DNA of 64,000 bases from Polaromonas sp. (lineage in GTDB: Bacteria; Pseudomonadota; Gammaproteobacteria; Burkholderiales; Burkholderiaceae_C). This document shows, piece by piece, positions 8,147 to 16,565 of the stretch. The stretch spans positions 496,001 to 560,000 of the forward strand of contig NZ_JABBPE010000002.1 of NCBI RefSeq assembly GCF_012927455.1, given 5' to 3'. The translations under genes were made by a program, and so were the position numbers. A model generated the notes under the pieces. The model saw only the letters and a program-made list of their open reading frames with translations. It made no database searches and was not told where the DNA came from. The first letter of the stretch is position 1; each line of letters opens with the position of its first letter.

Positions 8147-10057
8147 TCAACCCAGCACGATTTCCACCACCGTGTTGCCAGGCTCGCTGACAATTTCCAG
8201 TCGCGCATCAATCGCCGCTGCCCGTTCCCGCAGTGAGCCCAGTCCTCTGGTTTTTACGCGGTCCAGCTCAAAGCCACAGCCGTTGTCCATCACCAGCACC
8301 TGCGCGCCGCCCTGCACCGTGGAATGCAGCTCGATGCGCAGCACGCTGGCGCGCGCATGCTGCAGCACGTTGGAGAGCGCCTCGAAGACCATGAACTGCA
8401 GCTGTCGCATGGCTTTGTGATCGAGCCGCACCAGCGGCGCAAGCAGGTCCACGTCCCACTTGAGCTCGATGTCGGAAGCCTTGAAGCGCGGCTCCAGCCG
8501 GTATCGCAGGTTGGCCAGCAGGGCCGTGATGTCGCCTGGCGGCAGGTTGATGGCGTCGATAGACAGCTTGAGCTGGTCCAGCGAGTCACGCAAGGTCTGC
8601 AGCACCTCTCCCTGGCTTGCCCGCCCTGACTCCAGTTGCCGGATGGCCGTGCTGATGTGCGACCCCACGCCATCGTGCATGTCGCGCAAGATGCGTGCGC
8701 GCTCGGCGGTACGCTCCTGCTCGCGGGCGAGTTGCTCCACGCGCTGGTAACTCTGCGCCAGTTCGTGCTCTTTTTGCGCCACCCGCGCCGCCAGGTTGGC
8801 CGTGAGGTCGCGCGCCTGGCCGCTGACCGCACGGAACCGCATGACCACGATGTACCCCAGCGTCAGTCCGAACAGCAAAGAGCTGTAGCGCAGGTAGGTG
8901 TTTCCGCCGTACGTCTGACTGAGCCGAAACGCATACAGATCGCGTATACCCACCAGCGTGTTGAGCAGCAGCGCGAAAGCTACCATCTTGTGCGGCAAAG
9001 GCCCACCGCGCGCCGCCTTCCAGATAAAAAGCACGACAAAAATCAAGGAAGTGAGACCCGAGACGGCGTACAAAAGCGTCATCGCCAGCGGATGACCGTA
9101 AATCAGCGCGCCGGTACCGGCGCCAACACTTGCCACCAGCAACAAAGCCAGCCAGTGGCGCAACCAGCGGGCCATGGGTAGCCTGCTCCAGCCGGCAACC
9201 TCCATGCAAAACAGCGTCATGCTGCAAACCCATAGCGTCGACGACACCAGCGCCACCATGCCCCACCAAGGCCAGTCCAGCGGTGGGTGCTCGATGAGCG
9301 CGTCGCTGATGCTGACCGTCCAGCACAGCTCGGCCAGACCCGCAAAAAGATACAAAGGGTCATGTCGAGGCTGCCCGAGCTCGTCCCCATTGATCTGGCT
9401 GGCCCACAAGGCCATAGCCATCGCACCGATCAGCAAGCTTGCGATGACCACCACCAGCGAACCTGTAGTACGCCAGCGGTAATCGTGCAGATAGAGCGCT
9501 TCCACCGTCTCATCCGGGCCCAAAGTGAGTGGTGCCAGACCACCGCGCCTGCCCACGTCGGCCCGGATATGAACCCGGAAAAGGTTGCTGTTGCGCAGCA
9601 GCCCCGGCGAAATCACGATGTAGCGCGGTCCCTTGGCAAAGTCCGGCCCGTTGCCCTGCAGCAAGTCACCATTGCGCTGCAGCAGCGTGCCGTTAAGCCA
9701 GATTTCATAGGCGTTGCCCAGCCTGGGTAGGTACAGGGCTTGCGGCGCCGTCGGCACCTCGTCCAGATCAAAGGGTATTTCGAAGGTGGCCTGGCCCGGC
9801 AGGCCTGGGTGATGACGGTCCCAGTGGTAGGGCAGGCTGACCGCCAGTCCCGTCATCTGGCCTTGCACCGTCACAACGGCCCGTGCCTCCCGCAGTTCCA
9901 GCACTTCAGGTGCCAAGGCCTGTGCCTGCAAGGCCGGGCAGGCGAGGAGCAGCGCCAGGCCCCACCTGACCGCCCGCCGCAGAGCGCACTGCACTTGCAC
10001 CAAACCATGCCTAGAGACGCAGCGCAGTAGAGCGCCCCCGGCGCCAGCATCAGCCAT
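8147..10057 (-). CDS. Sensor histidine kinase, 7TMR-DISM type with HisKA_3 domain
   Basis: The 636-residue membrane kinase has a signal peptide (about residues 30-47), a periplasmic jelly-roll DISM-type domain, a block of about seven hydrophobic helices (residues 200-390), a coiled coil, a HisKA_3 dimerisation motif with His461 (RDMHDGVGSH), and an HATPase_c domain ending in GLGSLRERAAAI. This is the NarX/DegS class that pairs with LuxR-type regulators. The start chosen at 10057 overlaps the stop of the upstream regulator gene by 8 nt (ATGGCTGA), implying translational coupling. A longer in-frame form to 10129 is less likely. The signal is unknown. Confidence 0.87.
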   Translation of the reverse strand: MADAGAGGALLRCVSRHGLVQVQCALRRAVRWGLALLLACPALQAQALAPEVLELREARAVVTVQGQMTGLAVSLPYHWDRHHPGLPGQATFEIPFDLDEVPTAPQALYLPRLGNAYEIWLNGTLLQRNGDLLQGNGPDFAKGPRYIVISPGLLRNSNLFRVHIRADVGRRGGLAPLTLGPDETVEALYLHDYRWRTTGSLVVVIASLLIGAMAMALWASQINGDELGQPRHDPLYLFAGLAELCWTVSISDALIEHPPLDWPWWGMVALVSSTLWVCSMTLFCMEVAGWSRLPMARWLRHWLALLLVASVGAGTGALIYGHPLAMTLLYAVSGLTSLIFVVLFIWKAARGGPLPHKMVAFALLLNTLVGIRDLYAFRLSQTYGGNTYLRYSSLLFGLTLGYIVVMRFRAVSGQARDLTANLAARVAQKEHELAQSYQRVEQLAREQERTAERARILRDMHDGVGSHISTAIRQLESGRASQGEVLQTLRDSLDQLKLSIDAINLPPGDITALLANLRYRLEPRFKASDIELKWDVDLLAPLVRLDHKAMRQLQFMVFEALSNVLQHARASVLRIELHSTVQGGAQVLVMDNGCGFELDRVKTRGLGSLRERAAAIDARLEIVSEPGNTVVEIVLG

Positions 10058-10778
10058 GCCGCTCCAGCAAGCCCATGCGCGTGGCTTCAAATACGGCCTC
10101 GCTTTTGGAGTGCACGGCAAGTTTTCCATAAAGGTGCTTGATATGCGTCTGCACGGTGTGCACGCTCAGACCCTGTAAACGAGCGATTTCTGCATAGGAA
10201 AACCCGCGGGCAATTAAGGCCAGAACTTCCTGTTCACGTGCGGACAGAAAACCCGGCTGCGCCACCTCATCCAGCACTCCAACTGCTTCCTTTTTCATAG
10301 CTACAGGCGCGTGATCTACGGGTGTACGCGCCTTGTTGGCCTGATCAGACCGGTATTTGGACAAGACCCGCCGCGCGATCATGGGGGAAATCGGCGAAGC
10401 ACCGCCCTTCATCTCCAGAATGGTCTGGGCAATGTCCTCGGGTGCCGAGTCCTTGTGGATGTAGCCCAGGGCACCGGCTTCGATGCTGGCCAGCACGTTG
10501 TCTTCGTCGCCAAACATCGAGATCACCAGCGGCTCGCACGCTGGATGCAGGCGCGTGGCGTGGCGGATCACGTCCAGCCCGCTGCCGTCGGGCAGGCCCA
10601 GATCGGTCAAAAGCACATCCACGGCGTTGCCAGGGTCGTCCAGCCAAAGCCGGGCCTCAGCCAGCGTGCTTACGCTGGCTGCCAGTTCAAGCTTTTCGCA
10701 GCGCACCACGCTTGCCGCAAAAAACTCGCGCATCTGCGCATCGTCTTCAACAATTAATACACGCCACACTGGAACCAC
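10050..10778 (-). CDS. NarL/LuxR-family response regulator
   Basis: The 242-residue protein has an N-terminal receiver domain (VLIVEDD near residue 10, phospho-acceptor in LLTDLGLPDGSG) and a C-terminal LuxR-type helix-turn-helix (LSAREQEVLALIARG ... SVHTVQTHIKHLYGKL). It is the partner of the DISM-type kinase encoded immediately downstream, whose start overlaps its stop. The start is probably GTG at 10778; the initiation region has no strong ribosome site. The linker between the two domains contains what looks like a degenerate palindromic repeat (10283-10330). Targets are not known. Confidence 0.9.
   Translation of the reverse strand: MVPVWRVLIVEDDAQMREFFAASVVRCEKLELAASVSTLAEARLWLDDPGNAVDVLLTDLGLPDGSGLDVIRHATRLHPACEPLVISMFGDEDNVLASIEAGALGYIHKDSAPEDIAQTILEMKGGASPISPMIARRVLSKYRSDQANKARTPVDHAPVAMKKEAVGVLDEVAQPGFLSAREQEVLALIARGFSYAEIARLQGLSVHTVQTHIKHLYGKLAVHSKSEAVFEATRMGLLERHG
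10283..10330 (-). repeat. Palindromic repeat family 1, degenerate copy inside response regulator
   Basis: Read on the minus strand it keeps the pieces ACACCCGTAGAT, ACGCGCC and GTAGCTATGAAAAA of the family. It encodes the inter-domain linker APVAMKKEA, similar to APSAIKKIA encoded by the ybiB copy. The second half of the hairpin is largely lost, so the call is tentative. Confidence 0.4.
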
Positions 10779-11033
10779 CCTGTTTTATGGGTCATTCAAA
10801 ATGACCTCACCCTGCGTTGCGCCAAGCTTATCGGCAGTTGCAGCCTTGGCCGCCCGCCGACCAAAGAACTGCCGCGAAGCCAGATCTGCCTTGTTTTGAA
10901 GAATACGAGCTTGGCCGTTTAGTTACATCCCATATCTATGTGATGCACTTTGTCACAACTATATATATATTAGTTACAAGCGCAATCCGGAGAACTCTCG
11001 GGACCGCTTCGTTCAAATCTTTGGGAGATTTAC
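10779..11033. promoter_or_regulatory. Divergent promoter region with 19-bp dyad
   Basis: This AT-rich spacer separates the minus-strand two-component genes from the plus-strand lipoprotein. It contains the dyad TGTGA-N9-TCACA (10939-10957) and a direct repeat TTAGTTACA near 10919 and 10969, flanking a TATATATATA tract. The dyad spacer is longer than the N6 of CRP sites, so the binding protein is unknown. No gene is seen. Confidence 0.35.
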
Positions 11034-13403
11034 ATGACTATGAAGCTTAGTAGGCTGGCGCTTGCCCTGGCAAGTACGGCCATGCTGACAATGGCCGGAT
11101 GTGGTGGCGATAGCAGTGGCGTTTCCAGCGCAACGCCGCCCATCGTTGCGAGCACCACCGACGTCTCAGTCGCGGTGATTGACGGCGCCATCAGCAAAGC
11201 CACGGTTTGCCTCGACAAAAACCTCAACGGCGTTTGCGATGCTGGCGAACCCTCGGGCAAAACGGACGCCACCGGCAACGTCACCCTACAGGTGGCCCCA
11301 GCCGATGTCGGTAAATTCCCCGTTCTCGCGGTCGTTGGCCTGGACGCGGTCGATGCCGATCACGGCCCCGTCACAACGGCCTTCACGCTGCAGGGTCCTG
11401 CAGACAAATCGGCTGTGGTCAGCCCGCTGACCACTCTGGTTCAGAGCCTGATCGCCAGCACCGGCGCCACAAGCACCCAGGCCGAGGCTTCCGTCAAAGC
11501 GCAAACCGGCATCAATGTTTCGCTGTTTGAAGACTTCACCAAGAGCACCACGCCCGACAGCCAGGCGGCAGGCACGCTGGCGCGCACGGTCGTTCTGGTT
11601 ACACAGCAGCAGTCCGATGCGCTCAAAACCGCCATAGGCACCAAAGCCATTGACGGCACGGTGATTACTGCGGCCGATCTAAATAAACTTATTCAGAACA
11701 AACTGCTGGAAATTCTGCCCGCGCTGGTAACGGCCATTGCCGACTCCAATGTTAAGGATGGCACGGCAGCCAATAACCCTGCCTTGCTGGTCTTGGCCAA
11801 GGCCTTGGTGGCCGACCCTGCCACGGGCCTGACGACTGCTTCCGTCGCCACGCTGGTGGCAATTAATAACCAGACCTCTTCGACAGCCCCCGTGGCGGCT
11901 GAAGCACCGGCAGCTGGTGCATCGCTGCGAGCCCTCAAATTTACAGACGTGGACAACTGGGTCTCGCGCGTGTTCACCTCAACGCTAGCGCAGAACACCC
12001 CTGACGCGTCAGGCAACGTCAAGTACGTGGAACGCCGCAATCAAAGCACCGCCGCCAATGTGGCCAGCTGGAACACCGGCGGCAGTCCCAGCGGCCAGTC
12101 AGACCTGCATTTCAATGGTTCAGCCTGGGCAGCTTGCACCTTGAACCAAGAAAGCAGCAACAGTGTGCGTGATGGCAAAGGCAACAGCACCTATAACCAT
12201 TGCAACAACAACGAGACGGGCAGAAGCAATCGCGCCACGTTCGACGTTTCGGGCAAAACCATGGCCAGTGTCATCACAGACGTTCGCGCTGCGGGATACA
12301 CCAACCTGTCGATCGGCGACAACACAGCAGCCACCTTGACCACACTGCTGGGCAGCACGACTTTCCCGCCCGGCGCTTCCCTGCTTTACCAGTCCAGCAC
12401 CCCTTTGACCGAAGCCATCGGCTACTACCCGGGAAGCAGCCAGCTGGTGACACAGTACAGCGCGTCGGTCTCTGCCGGAGGTACAAGTGCGGGTTGTACC
12501 TCCAACGAATTTAAGAACACCAATGGCGCCAAAAGCACCACACTGGAGAGCATGGTCAGTGCCATGACGGGTACGCCGTGCGTCTTCGGGCAAGGCAGCT
12601 TTACATACAACACAGTCAAGTACACCAGCCCGGACACCAGCGACGAGGCCTGGGGCAACAGCACGGTGGGCATCGGCACCGTCGGCACAGCACCGGTAGG
12701 TACAGGTCCGACGGCACCCGGCTTTTACAGCGGCAACACCAAACTGCGCGTGGCATTCAAGGGCACGGGCACTAATCCGCTCACTTACTACGCTTGCAAG
12801 GAGCGCTTTAACAACGGCTCGACGCGCAACTGCACGGCAATCGGCACAGGTTCCTACACCATTGCAACCTTGGGCGATGCACGGGTGATGACGCTCAACA
12901 ACGCGCCTTCGCAGACCTTGCCATTGACATTTACACGGGTTTTCGTTGAACGCGGCGGTCTTGTTCATGCCGGCTACCAAAACAAGCCAAGCGTGAACAA
13001 CACGGCTCGGCTGAATCTGACAGGCACCAACGCGCTGTTCACCCAGCTTGGGCTACCCGTCGTGGACCCCGCCACGCCCTTGGCATTGACGAAGACCTCA
13101 TATGCGGGCGACTGGGAGGTGTTTGATACAACGGTATCTACCGCATCGACAGTCATTAGCCTTTTCAACGACGGGAATACAAGCTGCAAAGCATATGAGA
13201 ACGGCATACAGGTTCGCGCCACTTTCTCCTGTCCGTTGACGTTTACTAATTTGGTGAGTGGCGACTTTACGGAAACGGACTCAGACGGTGGCTCGACCAA
13301 TACAGCCACTGGTGTGTTCAACTTTTTGACAGGCACAGCAAGTGGTACTTACGTCGAGGTAGGCCCCTCGGCAACGGGAAGCTTTACGGGCGCCCGTCGC
13401 TGA
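11034..13403 (+). CDS. Large secreted lipoprotein of unknown function
   Basis: The 789-residue protein has a lipoprotein signal peptide with lipobox LTMAGC (Cys23) followed by a Gly/Ser-rich stretch, so it should be anchored in the envelope. Near residues 60-75 it has DKNLNGVCDAGE, a calcium-loop-like pattern seen in SdrD-B or carboxypeptidase-like folds. The rest is Ser/Thr/Asn/Gly-rich with scattered cysteine pairs and no enzyme motif I recognise. An alternative ATG lies two codons downstream (11040). A strong terminator follows at 13442, so it is monocistronic. Confidence 0.8.
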   Translation: MTMKLSRLALALASTAMLTMAGCGGDSSGVSSATPPIVASTTDVSVAVIDGAISKATVCLDKNLNGVCDAGEPSGKTDATGNVTLQVAPADVGKFPVLAVVGLDAVDADHGPVTTAFTLQGPADKSAVVSPLTTLVQSLIASTGATSTQAEASVKAQTGINVSLFEDFTKSTTPDSQAAGTLARTVVLVTQQQSDALKTAIGTKAIDGTVITAADLNKLIQNKLLEILPALVTAIADSNVKDGTAANNPALLVLAKALVADPATGLTTASVATLVAINNQTSSTAPVAAEAPAAGASLRALKFTDVDNWVSRVFTSTLAQNTPDASGNVKYVERRNQSTAANVASWNTGGSPSGQSDLHFNGSAWAACTLNQESSNSVRDGKGNSTYNHCNNNETGRSNRATFDVSGKTMASVITDVRAAGYTNLSIGDNTAATLTTLLGSTTFPPGASLLYQSSTPLTEAIGYYPGSSQLVTQYSASVSAGGTSAGCTSNEFKNTNGAKSTTLESMVSAMTGTPCVFGQGSFTYNTVKYTSPDTSDEAWGNSTVGIGTVGTAPVGTGPTAPGFYSGNTKLRVAFKGTGTNPLTYYACKERFNNGSTRNCTAIGTGSYTIATLGDARVMTLNNAPSQTLPLTFTRVFVERGGLVHAGYQNKPSVNNTARLNLTGTNALFTQLGLPVVDPATPLALTKTSYAGDWEVFDTTVSTASTVISLFNDGNTSCKAYENGIQVRATFSCPLTFTNLVSGDFTETDSDGGSTNTATGVFNFLTGTASGTYVEVGPSATGSFTGARR

Positions 13404-13441
13404 AGCCCAACCCAGCGCAGGCCAGCCCGCCTGGTTTAAGA

Positions 13442-13468
13442 AAGCCCCGCCACGGCGGGGCTTTTTTT
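13442..13468 (+). terminator. Rho-independent terminator
   Basis: A GC-rich stem AAGCCCCGCC / GGCGGGGCTT with a very short loop is followed by seven T residues. It lies 39 bp after the lipoprotein stop. Confidence 0.9.
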
Positions 13469-13535
13469 CGCCCTGGCAATTCACAGGGCCGCCTAAGCTC
13501 ATAACTGCAAGGCAGCCTTCACCGACAATCGCCGC

Positions 13536-14450
13536 ATGTCAATCGCTCACTACATCAAAGTCATAGGCCGCGGCAAAGACGGCGCGCGCCCGTTGTCGCG
13601 TGAGCAGGCCTGTGACCTGCTCGGCCAGGTGCTCGATGGCACGGTGACCGATCTGGAAATCGGCGCCTTTTGCCTGGCCATGCGCATCAAGGGGGAAACA
13701 CCCGAGGAGATGGCAGGATTTCTTGATGCCGTGCAGCGGCGCCTGAGCCCCCTGCCCGCCAGCGACCGTCCCACGGTGGTGCTGCCCAGCTACAACGGCG
13801 CGCGCAAATTACCGCTGCTGACACCACTGCTGGCCTTGCTGCTGGCGCGCGAGGGGCTGCCGGTACTGGTACACGGCACGCCGACTGAATCTAGCCGCGT
13901 ATTTGTATCAGAAGTGCTTCTAGCCCTTGATATACGGGCGCCATCTGCTATTAAAAAAATAGCAGATGGCGAGGTGGCCTTTATTCCAACCGAGCTGCTG
14001 TGTCCGGCCCTGAAGCGCCTGCTGGATGTGCGCCGCGTAGTGGGGCTGCGCAACCCGGCGCACAGCCTGGTCAAGATCATGAACCCGCTGGCCAATGGCC
14101 TGGGCAAGGCGCTGGTGGTCAGCAGCTACACCCACCCCGAATACGCGCTGGCTATGGCGCAGACTTTTGAGCTGGTGCAGGCCAATGCGCTGTTGCTGCG
14201 CGGCACTGAGGGCGAAGTGGTGGCCGACGCGCGCCGCATGCCGAAAATGGAGGCATTCATTCACGGCCAGCGCTCGCTGCTGCAAGAGGCGCAGGCAGGA
14301 ACCCTGGCCGCGCTGCCGGATCTACCCACAACGGTTGACGCTGCCAGTACGGCGGCCTACATTCAGTCGGTAATGGCGGGCGAGCGACCGCCTCCTCCGT
14401 CGATTGCAAGGCAGGTGGAACACATCTTGCGTCTGGTTAAGCAACTATGA
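13536..14450 (+). CDS. ybiB: YbiB-like protein of the TrpD2 (anthranilate phosphoribosyltransferase-like) family
   Basis: The 304 residues follow the glycosyltransferase family 3 fold: an N-terminal helical domain (LSREQACDLLGQVLDG, EIGAFCLAMRIKGET) and a core with NPLANGLGKALVVSSYTHPEY. E. coli YbiB is a DNA-binding relative of TrpD without proven enzyme activity. Residues about 121-145 are encoded by a palindromic repeat with a perfect 13-bp hairpin stem, read in frame. The stop overlaps the start of cobA as ATGA, so the two are translationally coupled. Confidence 0.85.
   Translation: MSIAHYIKVIGRGKDGARPLSREQACDLLGQVLDGTVTDLEIGAFCLAMRIKGETPEEMAGFLDAVQRRLSPLPASDRPTVVLPSYNGARKLPLLTPLLALLLAREGLPVLVHGTPTESSRVFVSEVLLALDIRAPSAIKKIADGEVAFIPTELLCPALKRLLDVRRVVGLRNPAHSLVKIMNPLANGLGKALVVSSYTHPEYALAMAQTFELVQANALLLRGTEGEVVADARRMPKMEAFIHGQRSLLQEAQAGTLAALPDLPTTVDAASTAAYIQSVMAGERPPPPSIARQVEHILRLVKQL
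13897..13970 (+). repeat. Palindromic repeat family 1, in-frame copy inside ybiB
   Basis: The core order is GTGCTTCTAGCCCTTGATA, TACGGGCGCC and a perfect hairpin with a 13-bp stem and 5-nt loop at 13940-13970 (GCCATCTGCTATT and its inverse). It is read as SEVLLALDIRAPSAIKKIA. The cbiB copy is read in the same frame as SKVLLALTGIAPAAIVLIA. Confidence 0.85.
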
Positions 14451-15298
14451 ATAACGGCAGCACCAACCCCACTGCAAACGCAAACCGCACCCTTTTGGCG
14501 CACGGCAAATGCACGCTGGTGGGTGCCGGCCCGGGCGACCCGGAACTGCTCACGATCAAAGCCCTCAAGGCCATCCAGAACGCCACCGTGCTGCTGGTGG
14601 ACGACCTGGTCAGTGACGAGATCGTGGCGTTCGCCTCGCCCGATGCGCGTATCGTGCATGTCGGCAAGCGCGGCGGCTGCAAGTCGACGCCGCAGGCCTT
14701 CATTGAAAAGCTCATGGTGATGGCGGTTCGGGAAGGCGAAAACGTAGTGAGGCTGAAGGGCGGCGACCCCTTTATTTTTGGTCGCGGCGGCGAAGAAGTC
14801 GAGCACCTGCGCGCTGAAGGCGTGCCGGTGGAGGTCATCAACGGCATCACCGCCGGGCTGGCCGCCGTCACATCACTGGGCGTGCCGCTCACACACCGCC
14901 AGCATGCGCATGGCGTGGTGTTTATCACCGGCCACGCCAAGCCCGGCAAAGACGGCGATAAAGGCGCTAACGGCGCTAACGGCGTTAACGGCACCGACTG
15001 GCACGCGCTGGCTGCCACGGCTCACAGCGCCCGGCTGACGCTGGTGATTTACATGGGCGTCAGTGCTGCAGCGCGCATCCAGCAAGCGCTGCTGAGTGGC
15101 TTGCCAGCGGCGACGCCGGTCGCCGTGATCCAGAACGCATCGCTGCCTTCTCAGCGCCACATCACCACCACGCTGGGGATGCTGGCAGACGCCATCACGG
15201 CGGCCGACATGGCCAGCCCGGCCGTCATCGTCGTTGGCGATGTGATTCACGGGGTGACGCTGGCAGCGCAGCACCCCGACGCACTTCGCGTGGCCTGA
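14447..15298 (+). CDS. cobA: Uroporphyrinogen-III C-methyltransferase (first copy)
   Basis: This SAM-dependent enzyme turns uroporphyrinogen III into precorrin-2, the branch point to sirohaem and B12. The 283 residues carry the family motifs [31 protein letters not shown], the NGITAGLAA region and ITGHAKPG. A low-complexity linker GDKGANGANGVNG (near residues 168-180), made of 9-bp tandem repeats, is unusual for the family. It overlaps ybiB by 4 nt. A second SUMT gene lies in the B12 cluster, so this one probably supplies sirohaem for NirB. Confidence 0.93.
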   Translation: MNNGSTNPTANANRTLLAHGKCTLVGAGPGDPELLTIKALKAIQNATVLLVDDLVSDEIVAFASPDARIVHVGKRGGCKSTPQAFIEKLMVMAVREGENVVRLKGGDPFIFGRGGEEVEHLRAEGVPVEVINGITAGLAAVTSLGVPLTHRQHAHGVVFITGHAKPGKDGDKGANGANGVNGTDWHALAATAHSARLTLVIYMGVSAAARIQQALLSGLPAATPVAVIQNASLPSQRHITTTLGMLADAITAADMASPAVIVVGDVIHGVTLAAQHPDALRVA

Positions 15299-15394
15299 GC
15301 CGGCAGAGCCTACTTGGCCACACCACGCGCATCGGGGCGTCACGGCGCCGTCATTCAAGCCGATTAAACTCAGTTTTTTTGACCGGATCAACCC

Positions 15395-16387
15395 ATGTCA
15401 CCACGTTTATTGGCCGGTGCGCTGCTGGCCATCAGCTTGAGTTGCGCGCAGGCGCAAACTTTTTCATTCGGCCTGTGGGGCGACATGCCCTACCAGAAAG
15501 CCGGCGACGAGCCGAAAATCCCGGCACTGCTCAAAAGCATCAACCAATCGGACATCGCCTTTTCCATTTATGACGGCGACATCAAGGACGGCAGTTCCAA
15601 ATGCACCGATGACATCTATGCCTCGGCCCTGACCATGTTCGGCCAGATGGAAAAGCCGATGGTGTACCTGCCGGGCGACAACGAGTGGACGGATTGCCAC
15701 CGCCTGAACAATGGCGGCTACGACGGACTGGAACGCCTCGGCTACTTGCGCAAAACCATGTTTCCCACGCTGAACTCCCTAGGCAAGCGCCAGATGCCAT
15801 TGATCCACCAGGCACCGGTTGGCGAAAAGTTTGTAGAGAACACACGCTTCAACTACCGCGACATTGTGTTTGCGACCTTGAACGTGCCCGGCAGCAACAA
15901 CAACAAAGTGCTTGACGACAAAGACTGCAGCAACAAAAGCGCACGCACGGCCGCCCAATGCGAAGCCGGCAACGCCGAGTACCTGGAGCGCGACGCCGCC
16001 AATGTGCGCTGGATGCAGCAGGCCTTTGCGGCTGCCAAAAGCAGCAAGGCGCGCGGCCTGGTACTGGCGTTTCAGGCCGACCCGGGTTTTGACCTGCCCG
16101 AGACCGAGGACAAGGATGAAAGCCAGGCACCAAAATTCAGCGGCTACCGCAATTTCATCAACAGCGTGGTGGCGGAGACCGAACAATTTGCCGGCCAGGT
16201 TTTGCTGGTGCACGGCGACACGCATTTCTTCAAGGTCGACAAGCCGCTGTACAGCCCGACCAAGCTGCTGACCAACCTGACGCGCCTGCAAACCTTTGGC
16301 AGCCCGCTGATTCACTGGGTGCGCGTGACGGTGGACGCAAAAAATGCCAACGTCTTTGCGATTGAGCCGGTGATCGTCAAGCAGTGA
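15395..16387 (+). CDS. Secreted metallophosphoesterase-like protein
   Basis: The 330-residue protein has a clear signal peptide (cleavage after CAQAQ, about residue 21), so it acts in the periplasm or outside. It carries calcineurin-type metallophosphatase landmarks in the right order: GLWGDMPY, IYDGDIKDG, YLPGDNEW and, near the C-terminus, VHGDTHFF. The substrate is unknown. It follows cobA by about 100 bp, and the next gene starts about 150 bp later. The intervening sequences show no terminator. Confidence 0.75.
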   Translation: MSPRLLAGALLAISLSCAQAQTFSFGLWGDMPYQKAGDEPKIPALLKSINQSDIAFSIYDGDIKDGSSKCTDDIYASALTMFGQMEKPMVYLPGDNEWTDCHRLNNGGYDGLERLGYLRKTMFPTLNSLGKRQMPLIHQAPVGEKFVENTRFNYRDIVFATLNVPGSNNNKVLDDKDCSNKSARTAAQCEAGNAEYLERDAANVRWMQQAFAAAKSSKARGLVLAFQADPGFDLPETEDKDESQAPKFSGYRNFINSVVAETEQFAGQVLLVHGDTHFFKVDKPLYSPTKLLTNLTRLQTFGSPLIHWVRVTVDAKNANVFAIEPVIVKQ

Positions 16388-16506
16388 GTCAATAAAGACG
16401 CGGCGCAAGTCGCCGGCACGTTCTGCCAAGCGTGGCGCCAGCAGGACGGGACTACACTGCCGTGTTCAAAAAGACGGTGAAACGGGCTTCAAGCCCCAGC
16501 CAAGGC

Positions 16507-16565
16507 GCTATGTTTTTTATAGCTGCTCACGCCCGTCTTGTATGGGCCAAGGGCTGATTTGACAT
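16507..16565 (-). repeat. Palindromic repeat family 1 at the start of the flavoprotein gene
   Basis: Read on the minus strand: TCAGCCCTTGGCCCATACAAG, ACGGGCG, GAGCAGCTAT-AAAAAAC-ATAGC. It spans both candidate TTG starts of the flavoprotein gene, so the element appears to have replaced or moved the original translation start. Confidence 0.75.

Noticed and set aside
10939..10957. CRP-like site TGTGA...TCACA
   Set aside because: The spacer is 9 bp instead of the 6 bp of CRP sites, so only an unnamed dyad is reported.
13897..13970. Intragenic terminator in ybiB
   Set aside because: The strong hairpin lacks a T-run after it and belongs to the palindromic repeat family.
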